Below, piece after piece: positions 52,069-63,828 of a DNA stretch of 64,000 nucleotides. The position numbers and the translations under genes are program-made. The stretch is from positions 1 to 64,000 of the forward strand of contig JAMCWO010000150.1 of assembly GCA_023481165.1 (NCBI GenBank), read 5' to 3'. Positions within the stretch are counted from its first letter, which is position 1, and each line of letters begins with the position of its first letter. The DNA is from Planctomycetota bacterium (GTDB lineage Bacteria > Planctomycetota > Phycisphaerae > Sedimentisphaerales > Anaerobacaceae). The notes under the pieces were generated by a model that had not been told where the DNA came from, did no database searches, and saw only the letters and a list, made by a program, of their open reading frames with translations.

Positions 52069-53193
52069 TCAGTTGTCCAAATAGACGATGTGAGTGAACA
52101 TCCGGCCGCCCTTGATGAGGCCGCGCGAGTCATACAGAGTGAACGTGAACTTCAGAGCGCGACCCAGGCCGGGAACTGTGTTGAAATCTCTATGCAACGG
52201 GTTGAGCGCGGTACTCCCAATGATCGCCGGTCCTCGGGGATACCATACCCCCGGGATGCTTCGTGGGTCCAGATCCGATCCCTCGTGGGGATTCCACTGG
52301 CCGGAGACGTCCGGCGGACGCACCTTGTCTCCTTCCAGGACAAAATCGGAGTCGTCTTTCAGGCTCGCGTCTCCGTTCGGGTTGACTTGCGGAATCCAGC
52401 GGTGTTCGGCGTCGCTCCAGCCCTGGACCTTGAATTGGCCGACCCCGCGGCACATAAAGGCGTGAAGCGAGTCCGGCTTGTTCGGGTCGAGCGTCACGCC
52501 GCCGATCGTGACGTTCTTCTTGCTCGTGTTCTGCTCGCCCAGCCCGACCTCGACGTCCCCAATGACCGACAGAATATCCATCTTCTTCGCCAGAGGGATC
52601 AACTCCCACCCGCGCAGGGAGATGGAATCGGACTCGGCGCTGCTGAGCCAGTCGCGCCACTGGCTGTCCGTGAATTTGCCGGTGCCGAGCGGGTCACAGG
52701 GGTCCGTTGCGGCGGACGGCGCCACGAGAATGTGCTCCGTGCGCGCCAGGATGCGTCGTTCGGGCTTCTGCGACTGGGGCCGGTTCGGCTCGGCGGGATT
52801 GGCCGACGGGCCGCTCGCCAACGCGTAGGAGATCCGCGCCAGGTTGCCGCGCACCGCCGGGTTGGCCCGGTAGGTCTGGAAGTCCCCGTCGGCGAAGAAC
52901 ATGATCCGATCGAACCGGTCAAAGGCTTCTTCCGCGTTGCGGTTGGTGCCGTTGTAGTTCGCCTTGCGCTGGGCCCGCCAGAAGACGAGGACCTCTCCAT
53001 CCTTGCGCAGCCCGCGGAAGTCCGAGTCCAACTGCTCCGTGAGCGCGCGGAGCTTCTGCATGATCTCGGCATTGGCCAGCGCCAGCCGGTGCGAATCGGT
53101 GCTCACCTGGAAGATGACGCCGGCGAAGGACATCACCAGCGCCATAATTCCCAAGGCGACCACCAACTCCATCAATGTGAACGCTCTGCGCAT
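52069..53193 (-). CDS. GspJ-like pseudopilin
   Basis: MRRAFTLMELVVALGIMALVMSFAGVIFQVS prepilin signal. Confidence 0.8.
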   Translation of the reverse strand: MRRAFTLMELVVALGIMALVMSFAGVIFQVSTDSHRLALANAEIMQKLRALTEQLDSDFRGLRKDGEVLVFWRAQRKANYNGTNRNAEEAFDRFDRIMFFADGDFQTYRANPAVRGNLARISYALASGPSANPAEPNRPQSQKPERRILARTEHILVAPSAATDPCDPLGTGKFTDSQWRDWLSSAESDSISLRGWELIPLAKKMDILSVIGDVEVGLGEQNTSKKNVTIGGVTLDPNKPDSLHAFMCRGVGQFKVQGWSDAEHRWIPQVNPNGDASLKDDSDFVLEGDKVRPPDVSGQWNPHEGSDLDPRSIPGVWYPRGPAIIGSTALNPLHRDFNTVPGLGRALKFTFTLYDSRGLIKGGRMFTHIVYLDN

Positions 53194-53194
53194 G

Positions 53195-53992
53195 TTACGA
53201 TCCCGGGAACCGAACCACATCCTGGTAGACAGCGACCACCGGATTTCTGCCGCCGGAAGCCGCCGGGGGGACCACCCACGCCCAGCCGCCGGCCGGGGCG
53301 CTCAGGGCGCCGCCGGTCCAGGGCCGATCCAACCTGATCTTGTCCGGCGGGCCGGCATATCGCTCCAGCACCTGGTAGATCTGCCCCGTCTTGTCATCCA
53401 CAAGGAAACAGCCATCGTTGACGAAGGCCAACTCATCGATCCCGTCATCGGGGACGGCATCCTTCAGCCCAACGTCGGTCGTATTGGTCGAATTGGCATC
53501 TGCCACCAGATTGACGCGTACCGGCCGCGGCAGATCGGGATCCGGAGTCCCGAGCTGCAGCCCATTCCCCTCGGTCTTGCGTGTCCAGTACGTCGCCCCG
53601 GCGGTCTGGCGGCTGATGAAGACGGTGCACTGAACGAGCCGGCTGCCGGCGCTCATCCGCCGGCACAGCGCCGCCCAGGAGTACTGCCGGGTCGATTCCT
53701 CGCGCGTGGACGGGTACAGGTACTCCTCCCCCGGAATTGTCATCAGTTGCTCGTAGGGCACGAGGCCATCGTCTTTCAGGTTCGCATTGTTCGGGTCCAG
53801 ACCGTAGATCCGCATTTTGGCCAAGGCCTCATCCGCTGCCACCGCGCCGATGGTCCGTTCCGTCGACGTGGTCGAGAAATACACCCCCGTCAGGAACGTA
53901 CCGGCGATGAACATCAGGCCGATGGCCAGCGTCCCGACGGCCAGCAACGTCTCCGTCAACGAGAATCCAGCTTGTCGCCTGTTCTTAGCCAT
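53195..53992 (-). CDS. GspI/PilV-like pseudopilin
   Basis: MAKNRRQAGFSLTETLLAVGTLAIGLMFIAGTFLTG prepilin signal. Confidence 0.8.
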   Translation of the reverse strand: MAKNRRQAGFSLTETLLAVGTLAIGLMFIAGTFLTGVYFSTTSTERTIGAVAADEALAKMRIYGLDPNNANLKDDGLVPYEQLMTIPGEEYLYPSTREESTRQYSWAALCRRMSAGSRLVQCTVFISRQTAGATYWTRKTEGNGLQLGTPDPDLPRPVRVNLVADANSTNTTDVGLKDAVPDDGIDELAFVNDGCFLVDDKTGQIYQVLERYAGPPDKIRLDRPWTGGALSAPAGGWAWVVPPAASGGRNPVVAVYQDVVRFPGS

Positions 53993-54001
53993 AGCGGTCC
54001 A

Positions 54002-54991
54002 TCAATGCGACGAAATCAGGTTTCCTGCGTAGGGGCTTACGTACAGTGTTTCGTTCGTCAATTTGCCCAGATACGTGGACCAGGGCGTCCGGGCCCCGTA
54101 GGCCGCCCGCAACAGCGGCAGTTCGTAAATCACGAGACTCGTGCGGCTGTCCTCCTTGCCCAGCCCGAACTCCACATTGTCCGTGCTGTTGCGCCGGGAA
54201 TAGTCGTCCTGGAGGAACATGCCTTGCTTATACCGGCAGATATTGTCCACCGAGTTGAATATATCATCGGTGGAGGTCTGGGTGGAACCGGCCGTATTGT
54301 TGGGCCGGTAGACGCCATTGCGATTGCGCACGCGAACTTCGTGCACCGCCAGCTTGCCCGAGGGCGCAAAGACAACGGAGAAGGTCGTGGCGTCGCTCAG
54401 CTCGGACAACTCGTCGATGGCCGCATCGCTGGTGATCCCCGTCAGATCGATCACACCCATCGTGTCGGGCAGCTTCATCGGCTCCAGTCCTTCGACCGCC
54501 CGGAACCCGTTGGCCAGGCCGCCCATATTCTTCGGCTCATCATGCACGATGAAGATCATGTACTGCGGGGCGTCCAGCACGGTCTTAAGGGGATCGAGCG
54601 GGTCCTCCGAGGTGCACAGCTTCTGGAAACGGACGCCCACGTACTTCTGCTGACTCATCGCCATGGCGCGGGCGGAGCTCAACGCCGCGTCGATCATGCT
54701 CCGCACGCCGTTTTCTGTTTGGAACGACTTCATCAGCGAGCGGACCACCGGCACCGCGAAGCCCATCAGCAGCGCCATGGTCCCGATGACCAGGGTCATC
54801 TCGATCAGCGTCAAACCCGCCGTCCTGCGTGCCCGCCCACACGCGCTTGTCATCCTGAGCGCAGCGAAGGATCTGGGCCGCGAACGAGATTCCCCGTCCG
54901 GGCTCGCCGCGCAGTTCCGTTCGCTGGCCAGATGCTTTGCTGCGCTCCGCATGACAATTTCAGTATCTGGTTGGCGAAATACGTTCTTCAT
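54002..54991 (-). CDS. GspH-like pseudopilin with repeat-encoded N-terminal extension
   Basis: RRTAGLTLIEMTLVIGTMALLMGFAVPVVRSLMKSF prepilin signal starting about 60 aa after the annotated Met. Confidence 0.75.
   Translation of the reverse strand: MKNVFRQPDTEIVMRSAAKHLASERNCAASPDGESRSRPRSFAALRMTSACGRARRTAGLTLIEMTLVIGTMALLMGFAVPVVRSLMKSFQTENGVRSMIDAALSSARAMAMSQQKYVGVRFQKLCTSEDPLDPLKTVLDAPQYMIFIVHDEPKNMGGLANGFRAVEGLEPMKLPDTMGVIDLTGITSDAAIDELSELSDATTFSVVFAPSGKLAVHEVRVRNRNGVYRPNNTAGSTQTSTDDIFNSVDNICRYKQGMFLQDDYSRRNSTDNVEFGLGKEDSRTSLVIYELPLLRAAYGARTPWSTYLGKLTNETLYVSPYAGNLISSH
54848..54956. repeat. 'CHPERSEGS'-type element, copy 2, within the GspH ORF
   Basis: tgtcatcctgagcgcagcgaaggatctgg ... 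ccagatgctttgctgcgctccgcatgaca. Confidence 0.85.
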
Positions 54992-55470
54992 CGCACGCCT
55001 TTGTTGCTAAGGTCGTCGCCGGTGCCGAATTGCCGGTCCGGCCCGGCCGAGATCAGTTCGGGAAAGGTGCTATCCGGCAGACAAACGTAGTCCATCACGG
55101 TTCCCCAGGGGTCGCGCATCGACCGCAGATCCGCGCTGCCCCCTTCCCCTTTGACCACGCCGGGAGCGAGCCTGTCCAACACTTGCCGCGACGCCGGCAC
55201 CAAACGAAGCTCCTGGCACATTGACTCGATATGCGCCAGGGCGTTGGCGGGATTCCGCTCCGCCTGCGGCGGGAACTGACCCTTGGCCTCGTAGTACTCG
55301 CGCAGGGCGCTGCCGACGAGGGCGAAGGCGTTGCGCAGCGCGTTCTCCTTCGATTGCGTGTCGACGCGCAGCGTCACCGTGACCACGATGCCGGCCAGGA
55401 CCACGATGATGCCCAGCACGACCAGCATCTCCACGAGCGTCACGCCGCTATGGTATCGCGAGTTGGCCAT
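54988..55470 (-). CDS. GspG-like pseudopilin 1
   Basis: HSGVTLVEMLVVLGIIVVLAGIVVTVTLR; C-terminal ISAGPDRQFGTGDDLSN. Confidence 0.85.
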   Translation of the reverse strand: MANSRYHSGVTLVEMLVVLGIIVVLAGIVVTVTLRVDTQSKENALRNAFALVGSALREYYEAKGQFPPQAERNPANALAHIESMCQELRLVPASRQVLDRLAPGVVKGEGGSADLRSMRDPWGTVMDYVCLPDSTFPELISAGPDRQFGTGDDLSNKGVR

Positions 55471-55497
55471 ATGCCGCCCCCGCCCGATCCTTCGAGA

Positions 55498-56445
55498 CTA
55501 CTGTCCGAAATTGCGAATGTCGTCGTTCGTGCCGTAGATGCCGTCCGCGCCGGCGGAGATCAGCAGATAGGAATCCGGCCGATACGGGTAAGGCCGCGCC
55601 TGCACCCGGGGATCGCGGATGTACTCGTAAAAGTAGTTGGCGTCCTCCAGCGGATGCTGCCGGCGCGCCGCGAGCGGCTTGAGGCCATCGGCCAGCAATC
55701 TCAGGCTGACCAGCGGCCAATTGTCCCTGACATTGTAGATCCGCGTCTCGGGGTCGCCCGTGTCGAGCACTTTGCTGGCCGGATTCGCCTTGTAGTACAG
55801 AATCGGCGTGCCCGGGGACACCATCTTGGCGGCTACCCCCGGTACCGCAAGAGTGCCGGGGTCCTCCAGAACCTTGCACTCTCTCACCGTGAACACATCG
55901 CACAAGACGTACGTGCGCGCGGCCAGCGGCTGCGGGTTGCCCGAGCTGTTGGACGTATCCGGGAACAGTCCGTCCCTCAATCCCACCGCGCTGTCCCCGA
56001 GCCGGAAGGCGTTGGCGTGCTCCAGTTCTATGTAACGCCCCTTCCGCTTGTCCAGCGTCTGCGCGGCCGGATTGACCTTCAACGGATCATACGTCGTCGG
56101 CCCGCCGTTGCGGTCCAAGCCGTCCCCGCGCCAGGCGGAATCCGGATGAAAGCCCAGCAGGTCCCAGCCCAGCAGGGCCTCCGCCAGCTTCTGCGCGCCG
56201 CAGTAGTCCGTCCGGCCGCCCGGCAGGTTCGGGTTCGTCCAACTCGACGGCGGGTAATCCCCGTAATCGCTCTTGAAGGCCGCCAGCCCCAGCTCGATCG
56301 ACGTGAACTGGGCCTTCTGCTTCGTCTCCTTGGCCATCTTCTGCACCGTATGCACCGCCGGCAGCAGCAGCCCGACGAGCAACGCAATAATGCTGACCAC
56401 GACCAGGATCTCAATGATGGTCAGGCCTGACGTTCTCGTTCTCAT
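55498..56445 (-). CDS. GspG-like pseudopilin 2
   Basis: TSGLTIIEILVVVSIIALLVGLLLPAV; C-terminal ISAGADGIYGTNDDIRNFGQ. Confidence 0.85.
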   Translation of the reverse strand: MRTRTSGLTIIEILVVVSIIALLVGLLLPAVHTVQKMAKETKQKAQFTSIELGLAAFKSDYGDYPPSSWTNPNLPGGRTDYCGAQKLAEALLGWDLLGFHPDSAWRGDGLDRNGGPTTYDPLKVNPAAQTLDKRKGRYIELEHANAFRLGDSAVGLRDGLFPDTSNSSGNPQPLAARTYVLCDVFTVRECKVLEDPGTLAVPGVAAKMVSPGTPILYYKANPASKVLDTGDPETRIYNVRDNWPLVSLRLLADGLKPLAARRQHPLEDANYFYEYIRDPRVQARPYPYRPDSYLLISAGADGIYGTNDDIRNFGQ

Positions 56446-56579
56446 GGTATTCCTCTTTCAGTAGCGAGGGTTCTCACCATAAAGCGCTCCTTCACCCTCC
56501 TCGACTGCTCGATCCAAGAGCGACATCCCGTGCGTCGCCCCACATTCAAATTGGCAACGCGCTTCGCGAAGACCGGCCG

Positions 56580-57521
56580 CTACTCATTGTACCGCCAGTC
56601 GAAGTTGCAGATGTCGTCGGCGGTGCCGTACTCGCCGTCCCAACCGGCGGAAATCAGGATGAAGGTATCCGCCCGGAAGGGACGCATGGTGGTTTTGACC
56701 TGCGTGCTCCGCGTATTCCTGTAGAAGCGCACCGGATCGGCCATTTTGTGAGTTGCGGCGGCTGCCCCGCCCGAGGTCCCCGCCGTCTGCCACGGCTTGC
56801 CAAGCTGAACGAGGGCGTGATTGTCCCAGTAGTTGAAGATATTCCCCCGGCTGTCCGCCGGTGTCATCGCTTGGACAAAATTAGGGTCGTGGTAACTGTT
56901 GGCCGTGTCCGCCTTGTAGTAGAGGATCGGCATCCCGGTCTTTTCTGCGGACTGCATCGGGCGCTCGTAGACGTCGCACAGGACAAAGGTCGTACCAAGA
57001 TACGGACCGACGTTGGTGCCGTAGATATCCTGCATCCGCCAGGCTTTGGCGTTCTCCACCTGCAGGAATGGGCCTTTGCGAGCCTTGAGGTTGTTGTCCC
57101 GCAGAGCCGGCGGCATCGCGTCGATGTTCGGCGGATACAGGAGGAGCTTCCCGGCGGCATCCAACCCATCGCGCCGGAAAACCGAACTCGTGTGAAATCC
57201 GAGCAGGTCCTGGCCCATAAGAGCTTCACAGAGCTTCATCGCGCCACAGTAGGGCTGGTTCATGGAGTCCACGGCCGTGGAGGGCGGATAGCCGTCGAAT
57301 TCATTGTTGAAGAGCTCGACGGCCGCATTGATGGCATTGAACTGGGCCTTCTGCTGCACGTCGCGCGCGTAGCGTCGGACCTTGTTGAGCGCGGGCACCA
57401 TCAGCCCGATGAGGATCACGATGATGCTCATCACGGTCAGCAACTCGATGATGGTGAAAGCTCTGGGCTTTCTGGCTTGGGTCACGGTCGGTTTCATGGT
57501 CTTCTCCTTTTTCAGATGCAC
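56580..57521 (-). CDS. GspG-like pseudopilin 3
   Basis: PRAFTIIELLTVMSIIVILIGLMVPALNKVRR; C-terminal ISAGWDGEYGTADDICNFDWRYNE. Confidence 0.85.
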   Translation of the reverse strand: MHLKKEKTMKPTVTQARKPRAFTIIELLTVMSIIVILIGLMVPALNKVRRYARDVQQKAQFNAINAAVELFNNEFDGYPPSTAVDSMNQPYCGAMKLCEALMGQDLLGFHTSSVFRRDGLDAAGKLLLYPPNIDAMPPALRDNNLKARKGPFLQVENAKAWRMQDIYGTNVGPYLGTTFVLCDVYERPMQSAEKTGMPILYYKADTANSYHDPNFVQAMTPADSRGNIFNYWDNHALVQLGKPWQTAGTSGGAAAATHKMADPVRFYRNTRSTQVKTTMRPFRADTFILISAGWDGEYGTADDICNFDWRYNE

Positions 57522-57554
57522 ACTCTTGGATCTTCGATCTTGCGGAAGTTTCGA

Positions 57555-58808
57555 TTAACCGGCAGCACTGAGGCTGGTAATCACCTGAATCATGGGCAGG
57601 AACACCGCCAGCACGATGACCATCACCGTGCTGCCGAGCACGAGAATGATCATCGGCTCGAGCATGGACATCAGACTACCGACGAGCACGTCCACCTGCT
57701 CATCATATTGATCGGCCACTTTCAGCAGCATCTTGTCCAGATCGCCCGTTTCCTCGCCGACGGCCACCATGTTGCTGACCAGCAGGTCCACGGTCTTGGA
57801 GGCCCGCAGCGGGCCCGCGAACGTATCGCCCTGGCGAATGGAGTTGTGGACGTTGGCCAGCATTTTCGCGTAGACTTCGTTGCCGGCGGTCTCGCGGGTC
57901 ACGTTGATGGCGTCGAGAATCGGCACGCCGGCGCTGATCAGGGTGCCCAGCGTTCTCGTCCACCGCGTGATCGAGATTTTGCTCGACAACTGCCCGATGA
58001 CCGGCAGTCTCAAAGTGACGGTATCCAGCACAAACCGGCCCGGCTGGGTCTTACGCACGAGCCGCAACAGGAGGACAATCCCGAAGGGAATCCCGATCAG
58101 CACCGCCCACCCGTAGCGATGAGCAATCCAGTCGCTGATCCCGAGCACGGTCATCGTCACCGGATTCAGCTTGCCGCCGACCATTTCCTGCAGCACGCCC
58201 TGGAAGGTGGGGATCACGAACGTCATCAGGCCCAGCACGATGCCGAACGCCGCCGTCATGACGACGACCGGGTAGATCATGGCCCCTTTGACGCGTCCCT
58301 TGAGGCGGATGGCCTTTTCCTTGAAGTCGGCGATACGGGCCAGGATCAGATCGAGCACGCCGCCCGCCTCCCCCGCCGCCACCATGTTGATGAACAGCCG
58401 GTCAAAGGCCCGGGGGTACTTGGCAAAGGCCTCGGAAAGGGTCGAGCCGCCCTCGATGTCGTCGGCCACGTACCCGATGATGCGTTTGAAGTTCCCCGCC
58501 TTCTGCTGCTCTTCGAGAATGCGCAGCGACCGCAGGATCGGCAGACCGGCGTCCTGGAGCGTCGAGAGCTGCCGGGCGAACTGCGTGACATTCTTGACCT
58601 TGACGCGGGCCCCGGCCCCCCGCCGCCTCTTCGGTTTGGCGCCTGCCTTGCCCGCGCCGGCCTTGGAAGCCGACTTGGGACGGACCTTCGTGGGGAAGTA
58701 CCCCATGGTGCGGATCTTGCTGATCGCTTCCTTCTCGCTAAGGGCCTCGATCTCGTCCTTGATCTCCACACCCTGGGAGTCCAGCGCTACGTACTGAAAG
58801 ACAGGCAT
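57555..58808 (-). CDS. gspF: Type II secretion/type IV pilus inner-membrane protein GspF/PilC
   Basis: FARQLSTLQDAGLPILRSLRIL, EALAKYPRAF-like FAKYPRAFDRLFINMVAAGEAGGVLD, repeated domain. Confidence 0.95.
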   Translation of the reverse strand: MPVFQYVALDSQGVEIKDEIEALSEKEAISKIRTMGYFPTKVRPKSASKAGAGKAGAKPKRRRGAGARVKVKNVTQFARQLSTLQDAGLPILRSLRILEEQQKAGNFKRIIGYVADDIEGGSTLSEAFAKYPRAFDRLFINMVAAGEAGGVLDLILARIADFKEKAIRLKGRVKGAMIYPVVVMTAAFGIVLGLMTFVIPTFQGVLQEMVGGKLNPVTMTVLGISDWIAHRYGWAVLIGIPFGIVLLLRLVRKTQPGRFVLDTVTLRLPVIGQLSSKISITRWTRTLGTLISAGVPILDAINVTRETAGNEVYAKMLANVHNSIRQGDTFAGPLRASKTVDLLVSNMVAVGEETGDLDKMLLKVADQYDEQVDVLVGSLMSMLEPMIILVLGSTVMVIVLAVFLPMIQVITSLSAAG

Positions 58809-58869
58809 CTTCCTACCTCACTTTTCACGCTATCCGTTCCCACTCACCTGGCTGGGGCTCTTGACCCCG

Positions 58870-60633
<1,764 letters not shown>

Positions 60634-60851
60634 CGCGATACACCCTCAAAGACCCTACAACCCTTATACGACCGAATTGTAGCAAAGTAAACAATGATGG
60701 TAAAGAAAATTACGAATTGGACACCTGGTTAACGAGACGCCGCCAAGTGCCCGAAAACCACCGATAACTTTTGGAGTATCATTTCCGAGATGACACGGCC
60801 CCCTTGTCCCCCGCCCCTGCGCCCGACTGATACGCCGTCGAATTCCAACCG

Positions 60852-62006
60852 TCACGTCTTGAGAATCGGCCCGAGGTCTTCGAGCTCCTTGGCCGCCTCT
60901 TCGGCCTTTTTCTTCATCTTGGCGCCCTTGGCACCATTGATCTTATTGAGTGCTTTTTGCTGCAGAGCGCCCGGCTGGCGTCCTTTTTCCAGCATACTCT
61001 CGAGGGTAATCTTGCCGGCGTCGTAGAGGCTCCAGAGGTGCTCATCCAGCAGTTGCATGCCCAGCTTCTTACCCGTCTGGATGCTCGAATCAATACGGTA
61101 GGTCTTGTTCTCGCGAATCAAGTTGGCGATAGCGGGGGTCACGACCATGAACTCGTAGGCCGCGCACCGGCCGCGTCCCGTCGCCAACGGGCAAAGCTCC
61201 TGGCTCAACACGGCGATCAGGTTACCGCCGAGCTGGGTTCGAATCTGCTCCTGCTGCTCGACCGGGAACACGTCGATGATACGGTTCACCGTCCCTGCCG
61301 CACTGGTGGTGTGCACGGTGCTGAAGACCAAGTGGCCGGTTTCGGCCGCACGGATGGCGTTGCTGATCGTCTCCAAGTCGCGCAATTCACCGACGAGGAT
61401 CACATCCGGGTCCATACGCAGCACACGCCGAAGGGCCTCGCCAAAGCTCGGCACATCGACCCCAACTTCACGCTGATTCAGAATGGACTTCTTATGGGGG
61501 TGATAGTATTCGATGGGGTCCTCGACCGTGACAATATGCCGGTCAAAGTTCTCGTTGATGTAGTTGATCATGGTGGCCAGCGTAGTAGTCTTGCCACTGC
61601 CGGTTGGTCCGGTAACCAGGAACAACCCACGGGGTCGCCGGCACAGCGCGGCGCAGATCTTCGGCAGACCGATCTCCTCAAAGGTCAGGATCTTATAGGG
61701 AATCTGCCGCAACACCATCGAGACGCAGCCTTTCTGCTTGAAGACGGAGACGCGGAACCGAGCCGACTCGCCAAAGGCAAAACCAAAGTCGGTTCCCCCT
61801 TCCTCCTGGAGTTCCTGCTGGCATCGATCCGGCGTGATGCTCTTCATCAGGGCGACACTATCCTCCGGCTCGAGCACCTTTGTCTCCAGTGACCGCAGAT
61901 GACCGTCGATCCGCAGGACCGGCGGCCGGCCCACGCTGATATGAATGTCCGATGCCCCCTGCGAGACACACGCATGGAGCAGCCGATCCATGTTCAAACT
62001 TCCCAT
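60852..62006 (-). CDS. pilT: Twitching motility/retraction ATPase PilT
   Basis: GASDIHISVGRPPVLRIDG, TGPTGSGKTTTLATMINYINE, RVLRMDPDVILVGELRDLETISNAIRAAETGHLVFSTVHT. Confidence 0.95.
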   Translation of the reverse strand: MGSLNMDRLLHACVSQGASDIHISVGRPPVLRIDGHLRSLETKVLEPEDSVALMKSITPDRCQQELQEEGGTDFGFAFGESARFRVSVFKQKGCVSMVLRQIPYKILTFEEIGLPKICAALCRRPRGLFLVTGPTGSGKTTTLATMINYINENFDRHIVTVEDPIEYYHPHKKSILNQREVGVDVPSFGEALRRVLRMDPDVILVGELRDLETISNAIRAAETGHLVFSTVHTTSAAGTVNRIIDVFPVEQQEQIRTQLGGNLIAVLSQELCPLATGRGRCAAYEFMVVTPAIANLIRENKTYRIDSSIQTGKKLGMQLLDEHLWSLYDAGKITLESMLEKGRQPGALQQKALNKINGAKGAKMKKKAEEAAKELEDLGPILKT

Positions 62007-62023
62007 CTCAACGTCCCCTAAGT

Positions 62024-63763
62024 CTATTCTTCCACGACGCCCTCGACCTGCGCGTTCCGCGAGATTTCTTCGGGCGTGCTGATTCCCTTGAAAACCTTGA
62101 GCACCCCATCCTCTGCGAGCGTTCGCATGCCGCTGGCCTTGGCCGCGATCCTCAATTCACTGGTCGGAGCTCTCTTGTAAGCCAATTCCCGCAGCTCGTT
62201 GTTCATTTCGATCATTTCGAAGATACCCAGCCGGCCCTTGTAGCCCGTGTTGTGACAGGCGGCACAACCGGCCCCCTTGTATACCGGCCGCTTCTTGGTC
62301 TCCGCCGGATCGATTCCCAGAAGCCGCAGATGCAGCGGGTTCGGGTTCTCATCCACCACCTTGCATTTCTTGCAGATGACGCGGATCAGCCGCTGGGCCA
62401 TGATGGCCTGAATCGAGCTGGCAACCAGGAAGGGCTTGACCCCCATATCGATCAGACGGGTGATCGCGCTGCACGCATCGTTCGTGTGCAGTGTACTGAA
62501 CACCAGGTGTCCAGTCAGAGCGGCTTGGATGGCGATATCCGCCACTTCACCATCGCGGATTTCACCCACGAGGATGATATTGGGCGCCTGACGCAGCATG
62601 GCGCGGAGGATCTTATCGAAGGTCAGGCCGATTTCCTCCTTAACCTGGCACTGGTTCATGCCGGCGAACATATACTCCACCGGGTCCTCGGCCGTAATGA
62701 TTTTCTTGTCCGGCTTATTCAGTTCCTGCAAGGCCGCGTACAGCGTCGTCGTCTTGCCACTACCGGTCGGCCCGGTCACGAGGAAGATGCCATTGGGCCG
62801 CTTGATAATGCCCTGGAACTGCTCGTAGTTATCCTGCTCGAATCCCAGCGACTCAATGCCGATATTGACGGCATCCGGCCGCAGAATACGCAGCACCACG
62901 CTGGGACCGTGAACCCCCGGCAGGGAGGAAACACGGAAGTCGATGTCGCTGCCGGCGATGTTCCGCTTGATACGACCGTCCTGCGGCAGGCGCTTCTCGG
63001 CAATATCCATGCCCGACAGAATCTTGAAACGCGCCACCAGCGGGGCCTGCATGTTCTTGGGGATATTGTCCTTCTCCAGGCACACGCCATCGACGCGGTA
63101 CCGGATGCGCACGCGATCGGCCATTGGTTCGATGTGAATATCGCTGGCCCGCATGTGGTAGGCGGTGTCGATGATCAGGTTCACCAGCCGAATGACGGGG
63201 CCTTCGTCGTCGCCCCCCGCCGCCTGGATGCGCAGGGCCTCCGCCTGGAGCTCGTGACCCGCTTCGGCCAGTTCCGCCGCCGTGGCATCGATACTGTGCT
63301 TGAGCCGGTCATCCTCCGGCGCGACAACCTTGTCTGCCAGGGAGTTTTCGATGTAATCCCGGATCTTCTTCGGATTGGCGACATGACAGTCCAGCTCCTT
63401 GTTGAGCCGAAGCCGGACCGAATCCATCATGTCCAAGTCCATCGGATCGCTGATAATCAGCCGCAGGCGGCCGTCGTTGACGCCCAGGGGCAGGATATTG
63501 TGCCGCTTGATGAGATCTTCCGGGATGATTTTGACGGCATCGTGGGGGATCGTGACCTCGTCGAGGTCCACGTACTTGAGGCCGAACTGCTTGGCGATGG
63601 CCTTGGCCAGCGTATCCTCGTTGATCAGACCCAGTTCCAGCAGAACCTGCCCCAGCCGCTTGTTGCTCGACTTGGCCGTCTTGATAGCGTTGATCAAAGC
63701 CTGCTTCTCAACCAAGCCTGCCTTGAAGAGGATTTCCCCTAGATGCATCCGTTGTTTGGCCAT
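62024..63763 (-). CDS. pilB: Type IV pilus/T2SS assembly ATPase PilB/GspE family
   Basis: TGPTGSGKTTTLYAALQELNKPDKKIITAEDPVEYMFAGMNQ, ILVGEIRDGEVADIAIQAALTGHLVFSTLHTNDA, CKKC/CAAC zinc motif. Confidence 0.95.
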   Translation of the reverse strand: MAKQRMHLGEILFKAGLVEKQALINAIKTAKSSNKRLGQVLLELGLINEDTLAKAIAKQFGLKYVDLDEVTIPHDAVKIIPEDLIKRHNILPLGVNDGRLRLIISDPMDLDMMDSVRLRLNKELDCHVANPKKIRDYIENSLADKVVAPEDDRLKHSIDATAAELAEAGHELQAEALRIQAAGGDDEGPVIRLVNLIIDTAYHMRASDIHIEPMADRVRIRYRVDGVCLEKDNIPKNMQAPLVARFKILSGMDIAEKRLPQDGRIKRNIAGSDIDFRVSSLPGVHGPSVVLRILRPDAVNIGIESLGFEQDNYEQFQGIIKRPNGIFLVTGPTGSGKTTTLYAALQELNKPDKKIITAEDPVEYMFAGMNQCQVKEEIGLTFDKILRAMLRQAPNIILVGEIRDGEVADIAIQAALTGHLVFSTLHTNDACSAITRLIDMGVKPFLVASSIQAIMAQRLIRVICKKCKVVDENPNPLHLRLLGIDPAETKKRPVYKGAGCAACHNTGYKGRLGIFEMIEMNNELRELAYKRAPTSELRIAAKASGMRTLAEDGVLKVFKGISTPEEISRNAQVEGVVEE

Positions 63764-63798
63764 ACGAACCTCATGTGCTGCCGCCGCAGGTCCTTGTC

Positions 63799-63828
63799 AT
63801 TATATCAGATGGGCACGGGACCTGTCAA
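63799..63828 (-). promoter_or_regulatory. Consensus sigma70 promoter
   Basis: Minus strand TTGACA-18 bp-TATAAT, both hexamers perfect; about 29 nt leader to the ATG at 63763. Confidence 0.75.
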
